From NCBI RefSeq assembly GCF_001224225.1, contig NZ_CUEE01000013.1, positions 1 through 45,393 of the forward strand: a DNA stretch of 45,393 nt. Direction: 5' to 3'. The notes under the pieces were generated by a model. It was not told where the DNA came from. It saw only the letters and a list, made by a program, of their open reading frames with translations, and ran no database searches. Positions 8,576 through 16,668 of this stretch are shown here, in pieces. Each line of letters begins with the position of its first letter. Position 1 is the first letter of the stretch. Both the position numbers and the translations under genes were made by a program. Source of the stretch: Staphylococcus borealis (GTDB lineage Bacteria > Bacillota > Bacilli > Staphylococcales > Staphylococcaceae).

Positions 8576-9088
8576 ATGAAAAAAATTATTCATATTCTAT
8601 TAATTGCAATACTATCCATCATATTTATTGGTTTAATATTGTTTGCAGTAAATTTTGCTAGAGATATGTGGAGTGACAACGATACTAAAACTACTAATAA
8701 ATCTCATCAAGATACTTCTAAAAATAACAGCTCTATAAATTCTAGTAAATTAAATCAAGATAATGATCCAAATCTAATTACTAATAATGAAAATCAATCA
8801 GTTGAAGCAAATAACACTCAACAACAGACATCTAGTAATGAGCAAGATATTACTACAAACGATAAGACAACTAACATAAATAACAACTACAATGAAAATA
8901 CACATGAGAGACCAACTGATGAATTAGGACAAACTGGAGGAGCACCTACTCCTGATAATATGAAAATAACACTATCTGAATTAAGGGAAACTTTAAAAGA
9001 TGTCTATGACAATCCTGAAGAATTAGATAAAAAAATGCAAGAAGCAAAAAAATCAGGTAGCTATATTGATGATGGAAGTGAAGACTAA
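8576..9088 (+). CDS. Membrane-anchored Asn/Thr-rich protein A
   Basis: A 170-residue protein with an N-terminal hydrophobic helix (HILLIAILSIIFIGLILF, residues about 6-26), probably an uncleaved anchor. A long low-complexity Asn/Thr/Ser/Gln linker follows, then a short acidic C-terminal domain (MKITLSELRETLKDVYDNPE). A strong GGGGG precedes the ATG. The N-terminal ~30 codons are almost identical, also in DNA, to the gene at 9680-10330, so the pair arose by recent duplication of the anchor. There are no cysteines for lipidation. It is probably exposed at the cell surface. The family is unknown to me. It is first of three such genes between ccrB and the SAUGI block. Confidence 0.7.
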   Translation: MKKIIHILLIAILSIIFIGLILFAVNFARDMWSDNDTKTTNKSHQDTSKNNSSINSSKLNQDNDPNLITNNENQSVEANNTQQQTSSNEQDITTNDKTTNINNNYNENTHERPTDELGQTGGAPTPDNMKITLSELRETLKDVYDNPEELDKKMQEAKKSGSYIDDGSED

Positions 9089-9122
9089 AATTATGTAGGG
9101 AAGATGAAGGTGAGGAAGAACA

Positions 9123-9632
9123 ATGAAAACTGCAATAAAGATATTAAGTGTATTAATTGTCTTAGCAATATTAGCTATTGCTGGTCTTTTTGGATATAGC
9201 AAAGTCAAAGAAATCGACGATTTGAAAAAACAACTTAATCAAAAACAAACGGAAAATACACATAAAGATACCACTTCAAATCAACAAATAAATCGATCTA
9301 ATGAAAATACTATAGAAACTTCTACGGACGAAAATAATAATGATGTAGCAAGTAATGAAACAAATAACAATACATCTAATACTAAAGTGAATCGCAATAA
9401 TGTATTTGACTATGTCATAAAAGGAATTAATGACAGTGGCGGTGATGCTTCATTAATAAGGTTTCAGGAGCCAACTTATGATGCTAGTAGTGATACTTGG
9501 TCTATCGTTGCCAATAACAAATCTGGGGCTGGCGCAACCTATAAAATAAATGTAACTAGTACTGGGCATGTAACAATGTATGAAGGTATAGATGATGATG
9601 TAGTAATCGATGATGATGTTTCTTTAAATTAA
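9123..9632 (+). CDS. Membrane-anchored protein B with C-terminal beta domain
   Basis: A 169-residue protein with an N-terminal helix (ILSVLIVLAILAIAGLFGY), a charged coiled stretch (KEIDDLKKQLNQKQ), an Asn/Thr-rich linker and a globular end. The end contains VFDYVIKGINDSGG and TYKINVTSTGHVTMYEG, which resembles small PepSY-like beta domains only in general pattern. The tail is very acidic (DDDVVIDDDVSLN). The anchor resembles that of the protein at 30701-31246 (VLAS...GVFGYKSF). A ribosome binding site GAGGAAG precedes the start. Function unknown; probably surface-exposed. Confidence 0.65.
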   Translation: MKTAIKILSVLIVLAILAIAGLFGYSKVKEIDDLKKQLNQKQTENTHKDTTSNQQINRSNENTIETSTDENNNDVASNETNNNTSNTKVNRNNVFDYVIKGINDSGGDASLIRFQEPTYDASSDTWSIVANNKSGAGATYKINVTSTGHVTMYEGIDDDVVIDDDVSLN

Positions 9633-9679
9633 TTATTTACTCAATCTATTATTTATCAAAATTATAAGGAGAAAAATGA

Positions 9680-10330
9680 ATGAAAAAAATTATTAATATT
9701 CTATTAATTGCAATACTATCAATCATATTTATTGGTTTAGCACTATTTGTAGTAAATTTTGCTAAAGATACGTTCATCAATGACAACACAAAAGCTGATA
9801 CTGTAAGTAAAAAACAAGATAAAGATAAGAAAGATGAGAATAAACCATCAAAATCTGATAAACAAAAAGATCTTGAATCTAATGAATCAAACCAAGATAC
9901 TACTCAACAAACTACAAGTAACAACCAATCTCTAGAAACAAATTCACAAGAAGGTAATAATAAAAATGAATACACAAATGTAAATAACCAGAATAATAGT
10001 GAAGAAAGTAAGAAGAATGATGATCCAAATAATCTTCGCAGATTTGATAAAAATGGAGATGGGATTATATCTGAAAGCGAAATGACTCCTGAAGCTACAA
10101 GATTAGCTAATGAAGGAAAATTTCAGCCTGTTTCTGATAAAATGGCTGAATATGGTAGGCAAGAACTAGAAAAAAATAAAGATACTGGAATGACTCAAGA
10201 GGAATTAGATAATTTATCTGAAGATGAACAAGCATTCATAGGTTATAATCCAAACAATCCACGCGGAGATGTAGGTAGTCCTAAACCAGTATATTCAGAT
10301 GATGATACCAATTCTAGTGAAGAAGATTAA
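9680..10330 (+). CDS. Membrane-anchored EF-hand protein, 216 aa
   Basis: The N-terminal anchor (INILLIAILSIIFIGLALF) is followed by a Lys/Asp/Asn/Gln-rich linker. A complete 12-residue calcium-type EF-hand loop, DKNGDGIISESE, sits at about residues 123-134 with D, N, D, I, S and E at the six ligand positions. Next come MTPEATRLANEGKFQP and, near the end, RGDVG. The same ordered set (EF loop, MTPE, GKFQP, RGDVG) recurs in the protein at 30701-31246 downstream of ccrC. Calcium binding outside the membrane is inferred from the loop. AGGAG precedes the ATG. It is not a family I know by name. Confidence 0.7.
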   Translation: MKKIINILLIAILSIIFIGLALFVVNFAKDTFINDNTKADTVSKKQDKDKKDENKPSKSDKQKDLESNESNQDTTQQTTSNNQSLETNSQEGNNKNEYTNVNNQNNSEESKKNDDPNNLRRFDKNGDGIISESEMTPEATRLANEGKFQPVSDKMAEYGRQELEKNKDTGMTQEELDNLSEDEQAFIGYNPNNPRGDVGSPKPVYSDDDTNSSEED

Positions 10331-10349
10331 TAATACTAATTGTAATATT

Positions 10350-10375
10350 AACGAAGTGCCCTCAAGCACTTCGTT
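10350..10375 (+). terminator. Intrinsic terminator after the membrane-protein trio
   Basis: AACGAAGTGC (10350-10359) pairs with GCACTTCGTT (10366-10375), followed by TTTTTC. The stem core CGAAGTGC is the same as in the ccrB-internal terminator at 8387-8412. Confidence 0.8.
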
Positions 10376-10859
10376 TTTTCTTTCTTTAAAGTTTCTAACT
10401 AAGTTTAAGAATTCTCTTTATCAATTTCAATAACACTTATCTAATGAAACAGTCATTGTCGTAATCATTTTCATAACTACACGAAGCTTATATTGAAATT
10501 GCTAAAGAACATCCCACGATGATTTTTTACCGGGAAAGGAATGGGATTTGCAGATTCAAAGAAGCAGAAGGATTGTGCAAGCACAATCCCAAAATCCCGT
10601 TATTTTTTATAAATAAATAATATATATAGGAAAGCAGAGAGATACATTCATCATTAATACGTATAAATAATGAGTTGATTGTTCGTCAAAATGAGTGGGA
10701 TTCCGGGATTTCCTTGTTATACCAACGTTTATCACGGGTTTTTATATGGAATTTTCTCTTATTCCCACCGGGATCCGTAATAAATGACAAATCAAATATA
10801 TATTATCCTAATGATGTATATGAATTACATCACTATCACACTATCTAGGAGGCAATGAT
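10376..10859. other. Non-coding region with GGGATT repeats and a dyad
   Basis: No gene is visible. The stretch holds several GGGATT/AATCCC words near 10551, 10586, 10595, 10691 and 10700. It also holds a perfect dyad GGATTGTGC-AA-GCACAATCC at 10570-10589. A ribosome binding site (AGGAGG) just before 10860 belongs to the SAUGI gene, so its promoter must lie here. The repeats could be regulatory; no such stretch precedes the second SAUGI copy. Confidence 0.45.
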
Positions 10860-11210
10860 ATGGAAACAATCACTCAAGAACTCAAACAATATATAACTCG
10901 TCTATTCCAACTATCTAACAATGAAACATGGGAATGTGAAGCGTTAGAAGACGCAGCAGAAAATATACTTCCTACTCGCTTTTTAGAGCATTCTCCGCTT
11001 GCTCATCTTACACTTGAAACTTATACCTACTACAATGATGAGCTACATGAGCTAAGTATCTATCCATTTCTAATGTACGCCAATAATCAACTCATCAGCA
11101 TTGGTTATCTCGATCATTTTGATATGGACTTTTTATACCTTACAGATACTAAAAATACGATTATTGATGAGCGTCATCTACTAAGAGAAGGAGGAACTCA
11201 CCATGAATAA
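10860..11210 (+). CDS. SAUGI-type uracil-DNA glycosylase inhibitor (DUF950)
   Basis: A 116-residue acidic protein. The segments WECEALEDAAENILP, TYTYYNDELHELSIYPF and LISIGYLDHFDMDFLYL match the SAUGI family of SCC elements, DNA mimics that bind and block uracil-DNA glycosylase. The gene is the first of a five-gene block (SAUGI, 30-aa ORF, DUF960, DUF1643, 71-aa protein) conserved next to ccr genes. A related complete copy lies at 28333-28671 and a fragment at 31530-31816. AGGAGG lies 6 nt before the ATG. The block has its own upstream region at 10376-10859. Confidence 0.88.
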   Translation: METITQELKQYITRLFQLSNNETWECEALEDAAENILPTRFLEHSPLAHLTLETYTYYNDELHELSIYPFLMYANNQLISIGYLDHFDMDFLYLTDTKNTIIDERHLLREGGTHHE

Positions 11211-11295
11211 TTGGATCAAAGTGGCACAAATATCTGTTACGATTATTAGCCAAGCAATTATCATCATGAAAGAAATTCAAGACGAGGTAAAATAA
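11203..11295 (+). CDS. 30-aa conserved SCC peptide
   Basis: The frame starts inside the SAUGI gene (8-bp overlap) and reads MNNWIKVAQISVTIISQAII, then a short charged end. It predicts one amphipathic or membrane-active helix. GGAGG precedes it. A homologue of 29 residues beginning MNWIKVAQLSVTVINEVIEI lies in the equivalent place of the second block (28241-28330). Conservation of length, place and sequence shows that it is a real gene. Function unknown. Confidence 0.7.
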   Translation: MNNWIKVAQISVTIISQAIIIMKEIQDEVK

Positions 11296-11296
11296 C

Positions 11297-11608
11297 ATGA
11301 AAATCAATCGCTACATCACAAGAGGCATTAGTGAACAACTATCTCTAGACCTTCAAATCTTACTTTGGAAGATGGTAAAAGAAAGAGATAATCAAGGCTA
11401 TACAGATTACCTACACATTTTTAGACTGCAAGAAGATAATAATATACTCTCTATTACGCATGAACAAGAACAACCCGCATACAAATTGGAATATCACTAT
11501 ACAAACTATGTAAAAAATCAAAATGCATTACCTAAGAAAGTCTACGTCATTCGTGAAGATGACGTGGACGCTTTTTATTATGTGATGCTTTTACCAGAAG
11601 AATACTAA
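11297..11608 (+). CDS. DUF960 protein
   Basis: A 103-residue protein beginning MKINRYITRGISEQLSLDLQ and containing DYLHIFRLQED and a C-terminal EDDVDAFYYVMLLPEE. This is the DUF960 family found beside ccr genes in SCC elements and in some phages. Its molecular role is not known. It follows the 30-aa ORF by one base and precedes the DUF1643 gene. Copy two is at 27928-28239 with the same length. Confidence 0.85.
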   Translation: MKINRYITRGISEQLSLDLQILLWKMVKERDNQGYTDYLHIFRLQEDNNILSITHEQEQPAYKLEYHYTNYVKNQNALPKKVYVIREDDVDAFYYVMLLPEEY

Positions 11609-11625
11609 AGGAAGTGATTATATAT

Positions 11626-12129
11626 ATGAATACAATTAAAAATACGATATACACAGAAGCTATATTTAGCAAGGATGAAAAACACCGCTATTTACTCAAG
11701 AAAACATGGGATGAAAAGAAACCCGCTTGTACAGTGATAACGATGTACCCTCATTTAGATGGTGTATTATCACTCGATCTCACAACTGTTCTTATCCTCA
11801 ATCAATTAGCGAATTCAGAACGATACGGTGCTGTATATCTTGTAAATCTATTCTCTAATATTAAAACACCAGAGAACCTTAAACATATTAAAGAACCTTA
11901 TGATAAACACACAGACATCCACTTGATGAAAGCAATTAGCGAAAGTGACACAGTGATTCTAGCTTATGGTGCTTATGCGAAGCGGCCAGTTGTTGTAGAA
12001 CGTGTCGAACAAGTGATGGAAATGTTGAAGCCTCATAAAAAGAAAGTCAAAAAGCTCATTAATCCAGCCACAAATGAAATCATGCATCCACTCAACCCTA
12101 AAGCACGTCAAAAATGGACATTGAAATAA
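11626..12129 (+). CDS. DUF1643 protein
   Basis: A 167-residue protein of the DUF1643 family. HRYLLKKTWDEKKPACTVIT, YLVNLFSNIKTPENL, VILAYGAYAKRP and HPLNPKARQKW are conserved features. The ATG at 11626 is preferred to the GTG at 11614, because GGAAGTGA gives correct spacing and the second copy (27410-27913) then has the same length. Function unknown; the family is common in SCC cores and mobile DNA. Confidence 0.85.
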   Translation: MNTIKNTIYTEAIFSKDEKHRYLLKKTWDEKKPACTVITMYPHLDGVLSLDLTTVLILNQLANSERYGAVYLVNLFSNIKTPENLKHIKEPYDKHTDIHLMKAISESDTVILAYGAYAKRPVVVERVEQVMEMLKPHKKKVKKLINPATNEIMHPLNPKARQKWTLK

Positions 12130-12143
12130 AAGGAGGAGTATCT

Positions 12144-12359
12144 ATGAACCATGACACTACACAATCAGATTGGCGAACAGTTGCTAGTTGCTTAGCATCG
12201 CAAAACTATATTTCAATTATAAAAGGACTAGTATATCATTTTACAGCGATTGAAGATGAAGAAATACTTGATAAAATCTATGACGATTTTATGAATGATG
12301 ACTCTATAACCACGGTACTTAACAATGATTTTCAAGATATTATTAATCATTATATTTAG
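12144..12359 (+). CDS. 71-aa conserved SCC protein
   Basis: The start at 12144 has AAAGGAGGAG before it; an upstream in-frame start at 12114 lies inside the DUF1643 gene and is unlikely. The protein begins MNHDTTQSDWRTVASCL and has an acidic middle (EDEEILDKIYDDFMNDD). A close homologue of 73 residues is at 27175-27396. It is the last gene of the SAUGI block, before a strong terminator. Function unknown. Confidence 0.75.
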   Translation: MNHDTTQSDWRTVASCLASQNYISIIKGLVYHFTAIEDEEILDKIYDDFMNDDSITTVLNNDFQDIINHYI

Positions 12360-12374
12360 AAATGAATGTTGTTT

Positions 12375-12428
12375 CAATAAAAAACTAGAATTTCTTTCTA
12401 AGTAATAAAGAATTCTAGTTTTTTATTG
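12375..12428. terminator. Long bidirectional terminator hairpin
   Basis: CAATAAAAAACTAGAATT pairs with AATTCTAGTTTTTTATTG across a roughly 54-base hairpin with one bulge. It gives A-runs and T-runs on both sides, so it can end transcripts in either direction. It closes the SAUGI block. Confidence 0.8.
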
Positions 12429-12574
12429 ATTAAAACTTAAAATTTATTTTTTTTATAAAAAATTATTCAAATATAACTTTAAATATTCAACTGAGCAATA
12501 GAAAATAGTTTTTTGATATGCTATTATATTCAAAGATTATTTTAATACGATATTGATACTTGGGAGGGGTAAAA

Positions 12575-15109
12575 TTGTCTCTTAATTATGAAGATTTATC
12601 AATAAAAGGTAAATTAGTAGTACATACAGATCGAAAATTAAAATTTTTAATGGGACCTTTAAAGTCCTATTATGGTATGAATAATATTTCACTTATAATG
12701 GATTATGCAAAATACTATAAAAAGTTATCAGTTAAAGAGAATAGAATATTATATCAATCAAGAGATGGTAAAAATATGTCTGATTCTCCTTATGCAATTT
12801 TTAAGTATTTAATAAATAATTCTAAGTACAATAATTTTATACATGTATGGGCATGTGAATCTAATGAGATAAGAAAATATTACAAAAGAAAATATAGACA
12901 TTTAGAAAATGTTAAGTTTGTAGTTATTCATGGTGATGAATATTTAAAAGAACTTTCACAATGTAAATATTTAATAAATAATTCGTCATTTTCAATTTAT
13001 TTTTGTAGTAAACCTGAGCAAATTTATATAAATACTTGGCATGGGACACCATTAAAACATTTAGGATTAGACCTAGATAATAGCTTACTTGCCATACAAA
13101 ACTTAACACGTAATTTTTTACATACATCATACTTACTTACACAAAACAGACATACAACTAATGTATTTGAAAAATCTTTTCAATTAAAGGGTTTATATAC
13201 TGGTGAAATTATTGAAGATGGATATCCACGTACTGATTTAACAATTAATACACCATATAAAAATGTAAAAAAAGAACTCCTGAAGACCAATAAGAAAATA
13301 AAATTCAAAAAGCATAAAAATCTTTTATTTGCACCAACTTATAGAGGAGATTTTATGAATCCCTCAGATGACATTGACGAGTTATTAAAAAATGTAAAAG
13401 CTTTGGAAAACAATACTGAATACAATATATTATTAAAAGTTCACCCTTTTATATACCAAGATGTTGCTGAAGATAAAAGATTTAATAACTATTTAATACC
13501 AGATACAATGGATCCTAACGAGGTACTTTGCTTAGCAGATTTATTGGTCACCGACTATTCAAGTATTTTCTTCGACTTTTTAGTAACAAATAAACCTATC
13601 ATTTTCTTCACTTCTGACTATGAAAAGTATAAACATGAACGTGGATTGTACATAGATGTAGAGTCTTTACCTGGACCAACTACTACAAATATTGAGGACT
13701 TAATTAAAACTATCAATAATTCTTTATATAATGAGCAAAAATATTTAGATTTATATAAATATTTTAAAAACCAATATGTTTCTCATGATGATGGCCAAGT
13801 TACGAAACGATTAATCGATAGACTATTTTCAAACAATAAAAAAGTTCTAAACAATATAAATAACAAAGAAAGATTATTAATTTATGCTGGGGGTTTAATG
13901 AATAATGGCATAACTAGTTCTTTATTAAATCTTTTAGAAAATATTGATTACAATAAATTCGAAGTTACAATCTTTATGCAAAGAAGAGTTAATAAAATTG
14001 CTTTAGATAACTTAAATAGAGTTAACAAAAATGTGAAAATACTTTTAAGAAGCGGCGGATTTTTTGCTACAATGAGTGAGAATTATAGAAATAATTATGT
14101 AAGAAATAGAGGTATTATTTCAAACAAAGAAGAGAAATTATACCCTGAAAAAGCCTATAAACGTGAATTTAGAAGACTTTTTGGGAATAGCAAATTTGAT
14201 TATGTAATTGATTTTAGTGGATACTCAATGTTCTGGTCTAATTTATTACTTGCTACTACTTCCAAAAAGAAATTTGTATATTTACATAGTGATATGGTAG
14301 AAGATTTAGTTAAAGTTGTTGGAAATATCAGACCGCATATTATTAATTTAAAATCACTTATGTCAATATATCCTAAGTTCGATAAATTGATTAATGTTTC
14401 TGAAAATATTCATAAAATTAATAAGAAAAAATTGAAATACCTAAAAATTGATGAGAAATTTGTTACTGTTAATAATTTACTTGATTTAAACAGAATACAT
14501 AATGATTCACTAAAAGAAGATAATATTATTCAAACTAATGAAGATAATATACAACTTATAGTCGGAAATTCTCCAACGGGTATAGAGATTATCAATTTTA
14601 ACACTAATAACTTTAATATATTTGCTAGTGGACGGTTATCTCCAGAAAAGGGATTTGATAATTTAATAGAAGCGTTTTCTTATATTGCTAATGATTATCC
14701 TAATGCTATGTTATATATATTAGGTGAAGGTAAAGAACGTACTGCATTAGAGTCATTAATACATGGATATGGTTTATCAGAAAGAGTATATCTACTTGGA
14801 CACCAATCCAACCCATTTAGCTTAATTAATAAAGCAGATCTTTTTGTTTTATCTTCACATTATGAAGGACAAGGTTTAGTTTTATTAGAAGCTATGGCTC
14901 TCGGAAAAAATGTTTTATCTACTGAATTAGAAGTAACCAGAGAAATCCTAGAAAATGGTAAATATGGAATGCTAAAAAATGATGATGCAAATTCATTATC
15001 AGAAGGTATGGAAATATTTTTAAAAAGAGAAAACCCTAATTATGCAAAATACGATATACAAAAATATAATTCTCTTGCTTTATCGCAATTTAATAATTTA
15101 TTTAATTAA
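12575..15109 (+). CDS. Bifunctional CDP-glycerol glycerophosphotransferase / glycosyltransferase
   Basis: An 844-residue cytoplasmic or membrane-associated two-domain enzyme for a teichoic-acid-like wall polymer. Residues about 90-430 form a TagB/TagF-type CDP-glycerol glycerophosphotransferase: YINTWHGTPLKHLG (HGTP), APTYRGDF, LLKVHPF and DYSSIFFDFL are family motifs. Residues about 430-840 form a GT4 glycosyltransferase with FASGRLSPEKGFDNLIEAF, LGEGKERTALE, and EGQGLVLLEAMALGK. The TTG at 12575 is chosen because GGAGGGG lies 5 nt before it. It stands alone between two terminators, is AT-rich, and is cargo. It may add glycerophosphate and sugar to wall teichoic acid and so change phage receptors; that is inference. 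Confidence 0.8.
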   Translation: MSLNYEDLSIKGKLVVHTDRKLKFLMGPLKSYYGMNNISLIMDYAKYYKKLSVKENRILYQSRDGKNMSDSPYAIFKYLINNSKYNNFIHVWACESNEIRKYYKRKYRHLENVKFVVIHGDEYLKELSQCKYLINNSSFSIYFCSKPEQIYINTWHGTPLKHLGLDLDNSLLAIQNLTRNFLHTSYLLTQNRHTTNVFEKSFQLKGLYTGEIIEDGYPRTDLTINTPYKNVKKELLKTNKKIKFKKHKNLLFAPTYRGDFMNPSDDIDELLKNVKALENNTEYNILLKVHPFIYQDVAEDKRFNNYLIPDTMDPNEVLCLADLLVTDYSSIFFDFLVTNKPIIFFTSDYEKYKHERGLYIDVESLPGPTTTNIEDLIKTINNSLYNEQKYLDLYKYFKNQYVSHDDGQVTKRLIDRLFSNNKKVLNNINNKERLLIYAGGLMNNGITSSLLNLLENIDYNKFEVTIFMQRRVNKIALDNLNRVNKNVKILLRSGGFFATMSENYRNNYVRNRGIISNKEEKLYPEKAYKREFRRLFGNSKFDYVIDFSGYSMFWSNLLLATTSKKKFVYLHSDMVEDLVKVVGNIRPHIINLKSLMSIYPKFDKLINVSENIHKINKKKLKYLKIDEKFVTVNNLLDLNRIHNDSLKEDNIIQTNEDNIQLIVGNSPTGIEIINFNTNNFNIFASGRLSPEKGFDNLIEAFSYIANDYPNAMLYILGEGKERTALESLIHGYGLSERVYLLGHQSNPFSLINKADLFVLSSHYEGQGLVLLEAMALGKNVLSTELEVTREILENGKYGMLKNDDANSLSEGMEIFLKRENPNYAKYDIQKYNSLALSQFNNLFN

Positions 15110-15115
15110 ATGCTA

Positions 15116-15154
15116 TAACATTAAAAGCCATCTATTAGATGGCTTTTAGTGTTA
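15116..15154 (+). terminator. Intrinsic terminator after the fused transferase
   Basis: TAACATTAAAAGCCATCTA and TTAGATGGCTTTTAGTGTTA form a near-perfect stem with almost no loop, starting 7 bases after the stop codon. The sequence is symmetric, so it could also work in reverse. Confidence 0.75.
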
Positions 15155-15193
15155 TTAGAACAAAATATGTCTAATCTCTTTTTATATTAGTAA

Positions 15194-15219
15194 AAACCGC
15201 ATCATTTATGATATGCTTC
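15194..15219 (-). other. Internal SCC attachment site (rlmH 3'-end type)
   Basis: On the minus strand the 26 bases start GAAGCATATC, continue ATAA, and end ATGATGCGGTTT. This is the conserved core at the 3' end of rlmH and at SCC boundaries, the site cut by Ccr recombinases. rlmH itself is absent, so this is an att site between two joined elements. Its direction implies that rlmH lies beyond the right end of the window. The surrounding 15155-15278 contains nothing else I can identify. Confidence 0.85.
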
Positions 15220-15278
15220 TCCCTACCAGTGAATTTACTAAAAATTTCTGTAGATATAACATTTCTAAATAAATGAAG

Positions 15279-15320
15279 AAAGACAATTTCTATTGATATA
15301 ATATAGAAATTGTCTTTTTT
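15279..15320. terminator. Hairpin between att site and the Abi pair
   Basis: AAAGACAATTTCTAT (15279-15293) pairs perfectly with ATAGAAATTGTCTTT (15303-15317), with a T-run on the plus strand. On the minus strand it could end the AbiGi/AbiGii transcript, which stops at 15448. The remaining bases up to 15447 show no gene. Confidence 0.65.
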
Positions 15321-15447
15321 TATAAATTTTTGTATTATTTTCAGCTTATTGAGCTGTTACCTTTCTTATATTCAGTGCTATTAATACGAAACCAAAGTAT
15401 CTTTTAATTTTATTTATTTCACGAGTGAAACCCATCTTAAAGAGTAT

Positions 15448-16668
15448 TTAATTTGATTTATAGTTACTAATAAAGGCATCTAAAGTTTCCGCTTCTTCAA
15501 AAGCAATATTTTCTAATCCGATAGGTTCGATTGTATTGAATGAAGCTTTTAAAATAATAGTAATTACATCTTCAGGATTAAATTTTAGTTTAAATTCATC
15601 ATCTTGTAATTTTTCATAGGCTGAGGATTTTACTTGATAATAACACTGATATTGTGTGTAAGAGATTTTTTGAGTAAAAATAGTTTTTGTTACTTCTTCC
15701 TCTTGAATTAAGGTGAACTTTTTTCCTTTTATATCTTCTAAATCGAAGGAAGATGTTTTGATTAGTAAACTTTCTAAACGCTTTTCTTCCAATATTAGTT
15801 TTTGTTTATATAATAAAAAGTAGATTTTTACTCCTTCTATAATTTCTTTAGAGTTAAACGGGGTGGATATCTTAAATTCTTTATCTAACGAATTTTGAAA
15901 TTCATGAATAATTTCAAATAATTTTAAATCTCTGTTTAAAGATTCTAAGATTTCTTTATTTTTACTTGCTGAATCATTATTAAATTTTATCTTATTTGTT
16001 GTATACATTTCGCCACTAGCTAGCGCTATTAACATTTTATAAGTATCAATTATATTAATTGTATTTACTTCCCCTATACTTTCATTAAAAAGATGATGAA
16101 ATCCCCAACTAATATATTCTAAATTTTTTTCTATTAACATGGATATCTTTATATATCGGTCCTGATATAAATATTTCATTTCTTTTTTACTATCATGTGC
16201 TATTCTATAAAAATCTAATCCTTTAAAATTTCCATCAACTTTAATTGATATATTTAGTTTATCTTCTTCATTAAATTCTGAAGCTTTCATTATTATATAT
16301 GTTTCTGTATCTTCATTATTCGCAATAGATTTATAAACATCACTATCTTCAAGAGGTATATCTTCAAAAAATTTCTGCATTTTATAATCATGTATTTCAA
16401 TCATCTTTTGACTATTTTTTAAGTAAAATAAAAATTCGTTTGAATCTTGATAATCATTAAGTTTGAATTTTAGTTTACTCGTCAATTCATTTTTTAATAC
16501 TGCAGAATTCTCATCAACTGCTTCATACTTCAATTCGTTAATTAACTCTTCTTTACTTGGGTATTGTTGTTTCAATTTATTCTGCAATTCTCTGTCTAAT
16601 TCATTAACAATTAATGATGGCATTTTATCGCTGTTTAGAGTTTTTTTAATTTGTTTTTTACTAAGCAT
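15448..16668 (-). CDS. AbiGii-like abortive-infection toxin candidate
   Basis: A 406-residue, mostly alpha-helical, Lys/Glu-rich protein without signal or membrane segments. The assignment rests mainly on the neighbour: its start overlaps the stop of an AbiGi-like gene by one base (TAATG), and in the lactococcal AbiG system AbiGi is followed by AbiGii of about 400 residues. Features seen are an N-terminal charged coil (LDRELQNKLKQQYPSKEEL), WGFHHLFNESIGEVNTINII and a C-terminal FNPEDVITIILKASFNTIEP. In the family it is regarded as the toxin partner that stops phage growth. Other possibilities cannot be excluded from sequence alone. Confidence 0.55.
   Translation of the reverse strand: MLSKKQIKKTLNSDKMPSLIVNELDRELQNKLKQQYPSKEELINELKYEAVDENSAVLKNELTSKLKFKLNDYQDSNEFLFYLKNSQKMIEIHDYKMQKFFEDIPLEDSDVYKSIANNEDTETYIIMKASEFNEEDKLNISIKVDGNFKGLDFYRIAHDSKKEMKYLYQDRYIKISMLIEKNLEYISWGFHHLFNESIGEVNTINIIDTYKMLIALASGEMYTTNKIKFNNDSASKNKEILESLNRDLKLFEIIHEFQNSLDKEFKISTPFNSKEIIEGVKIYFLLYKQKLILEEKRLESLLIKTSSFDLEDIKGKKFTLIQEEEVTKTIFTQKISYTQYQCYYQVKSSAYEKLQDDEFKLKFNPEDVITIILKASFNTIEPIGLENIAFEEAETLDAFISNYKSN

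Noticed and set aside
9680..10330. RGD as an integrin-binding motif in the EF-hand protein
   Set aside because: The tripeptide alone is not evidence; its conservation within RGDVG in the two paralogues is noted only as a family feature.
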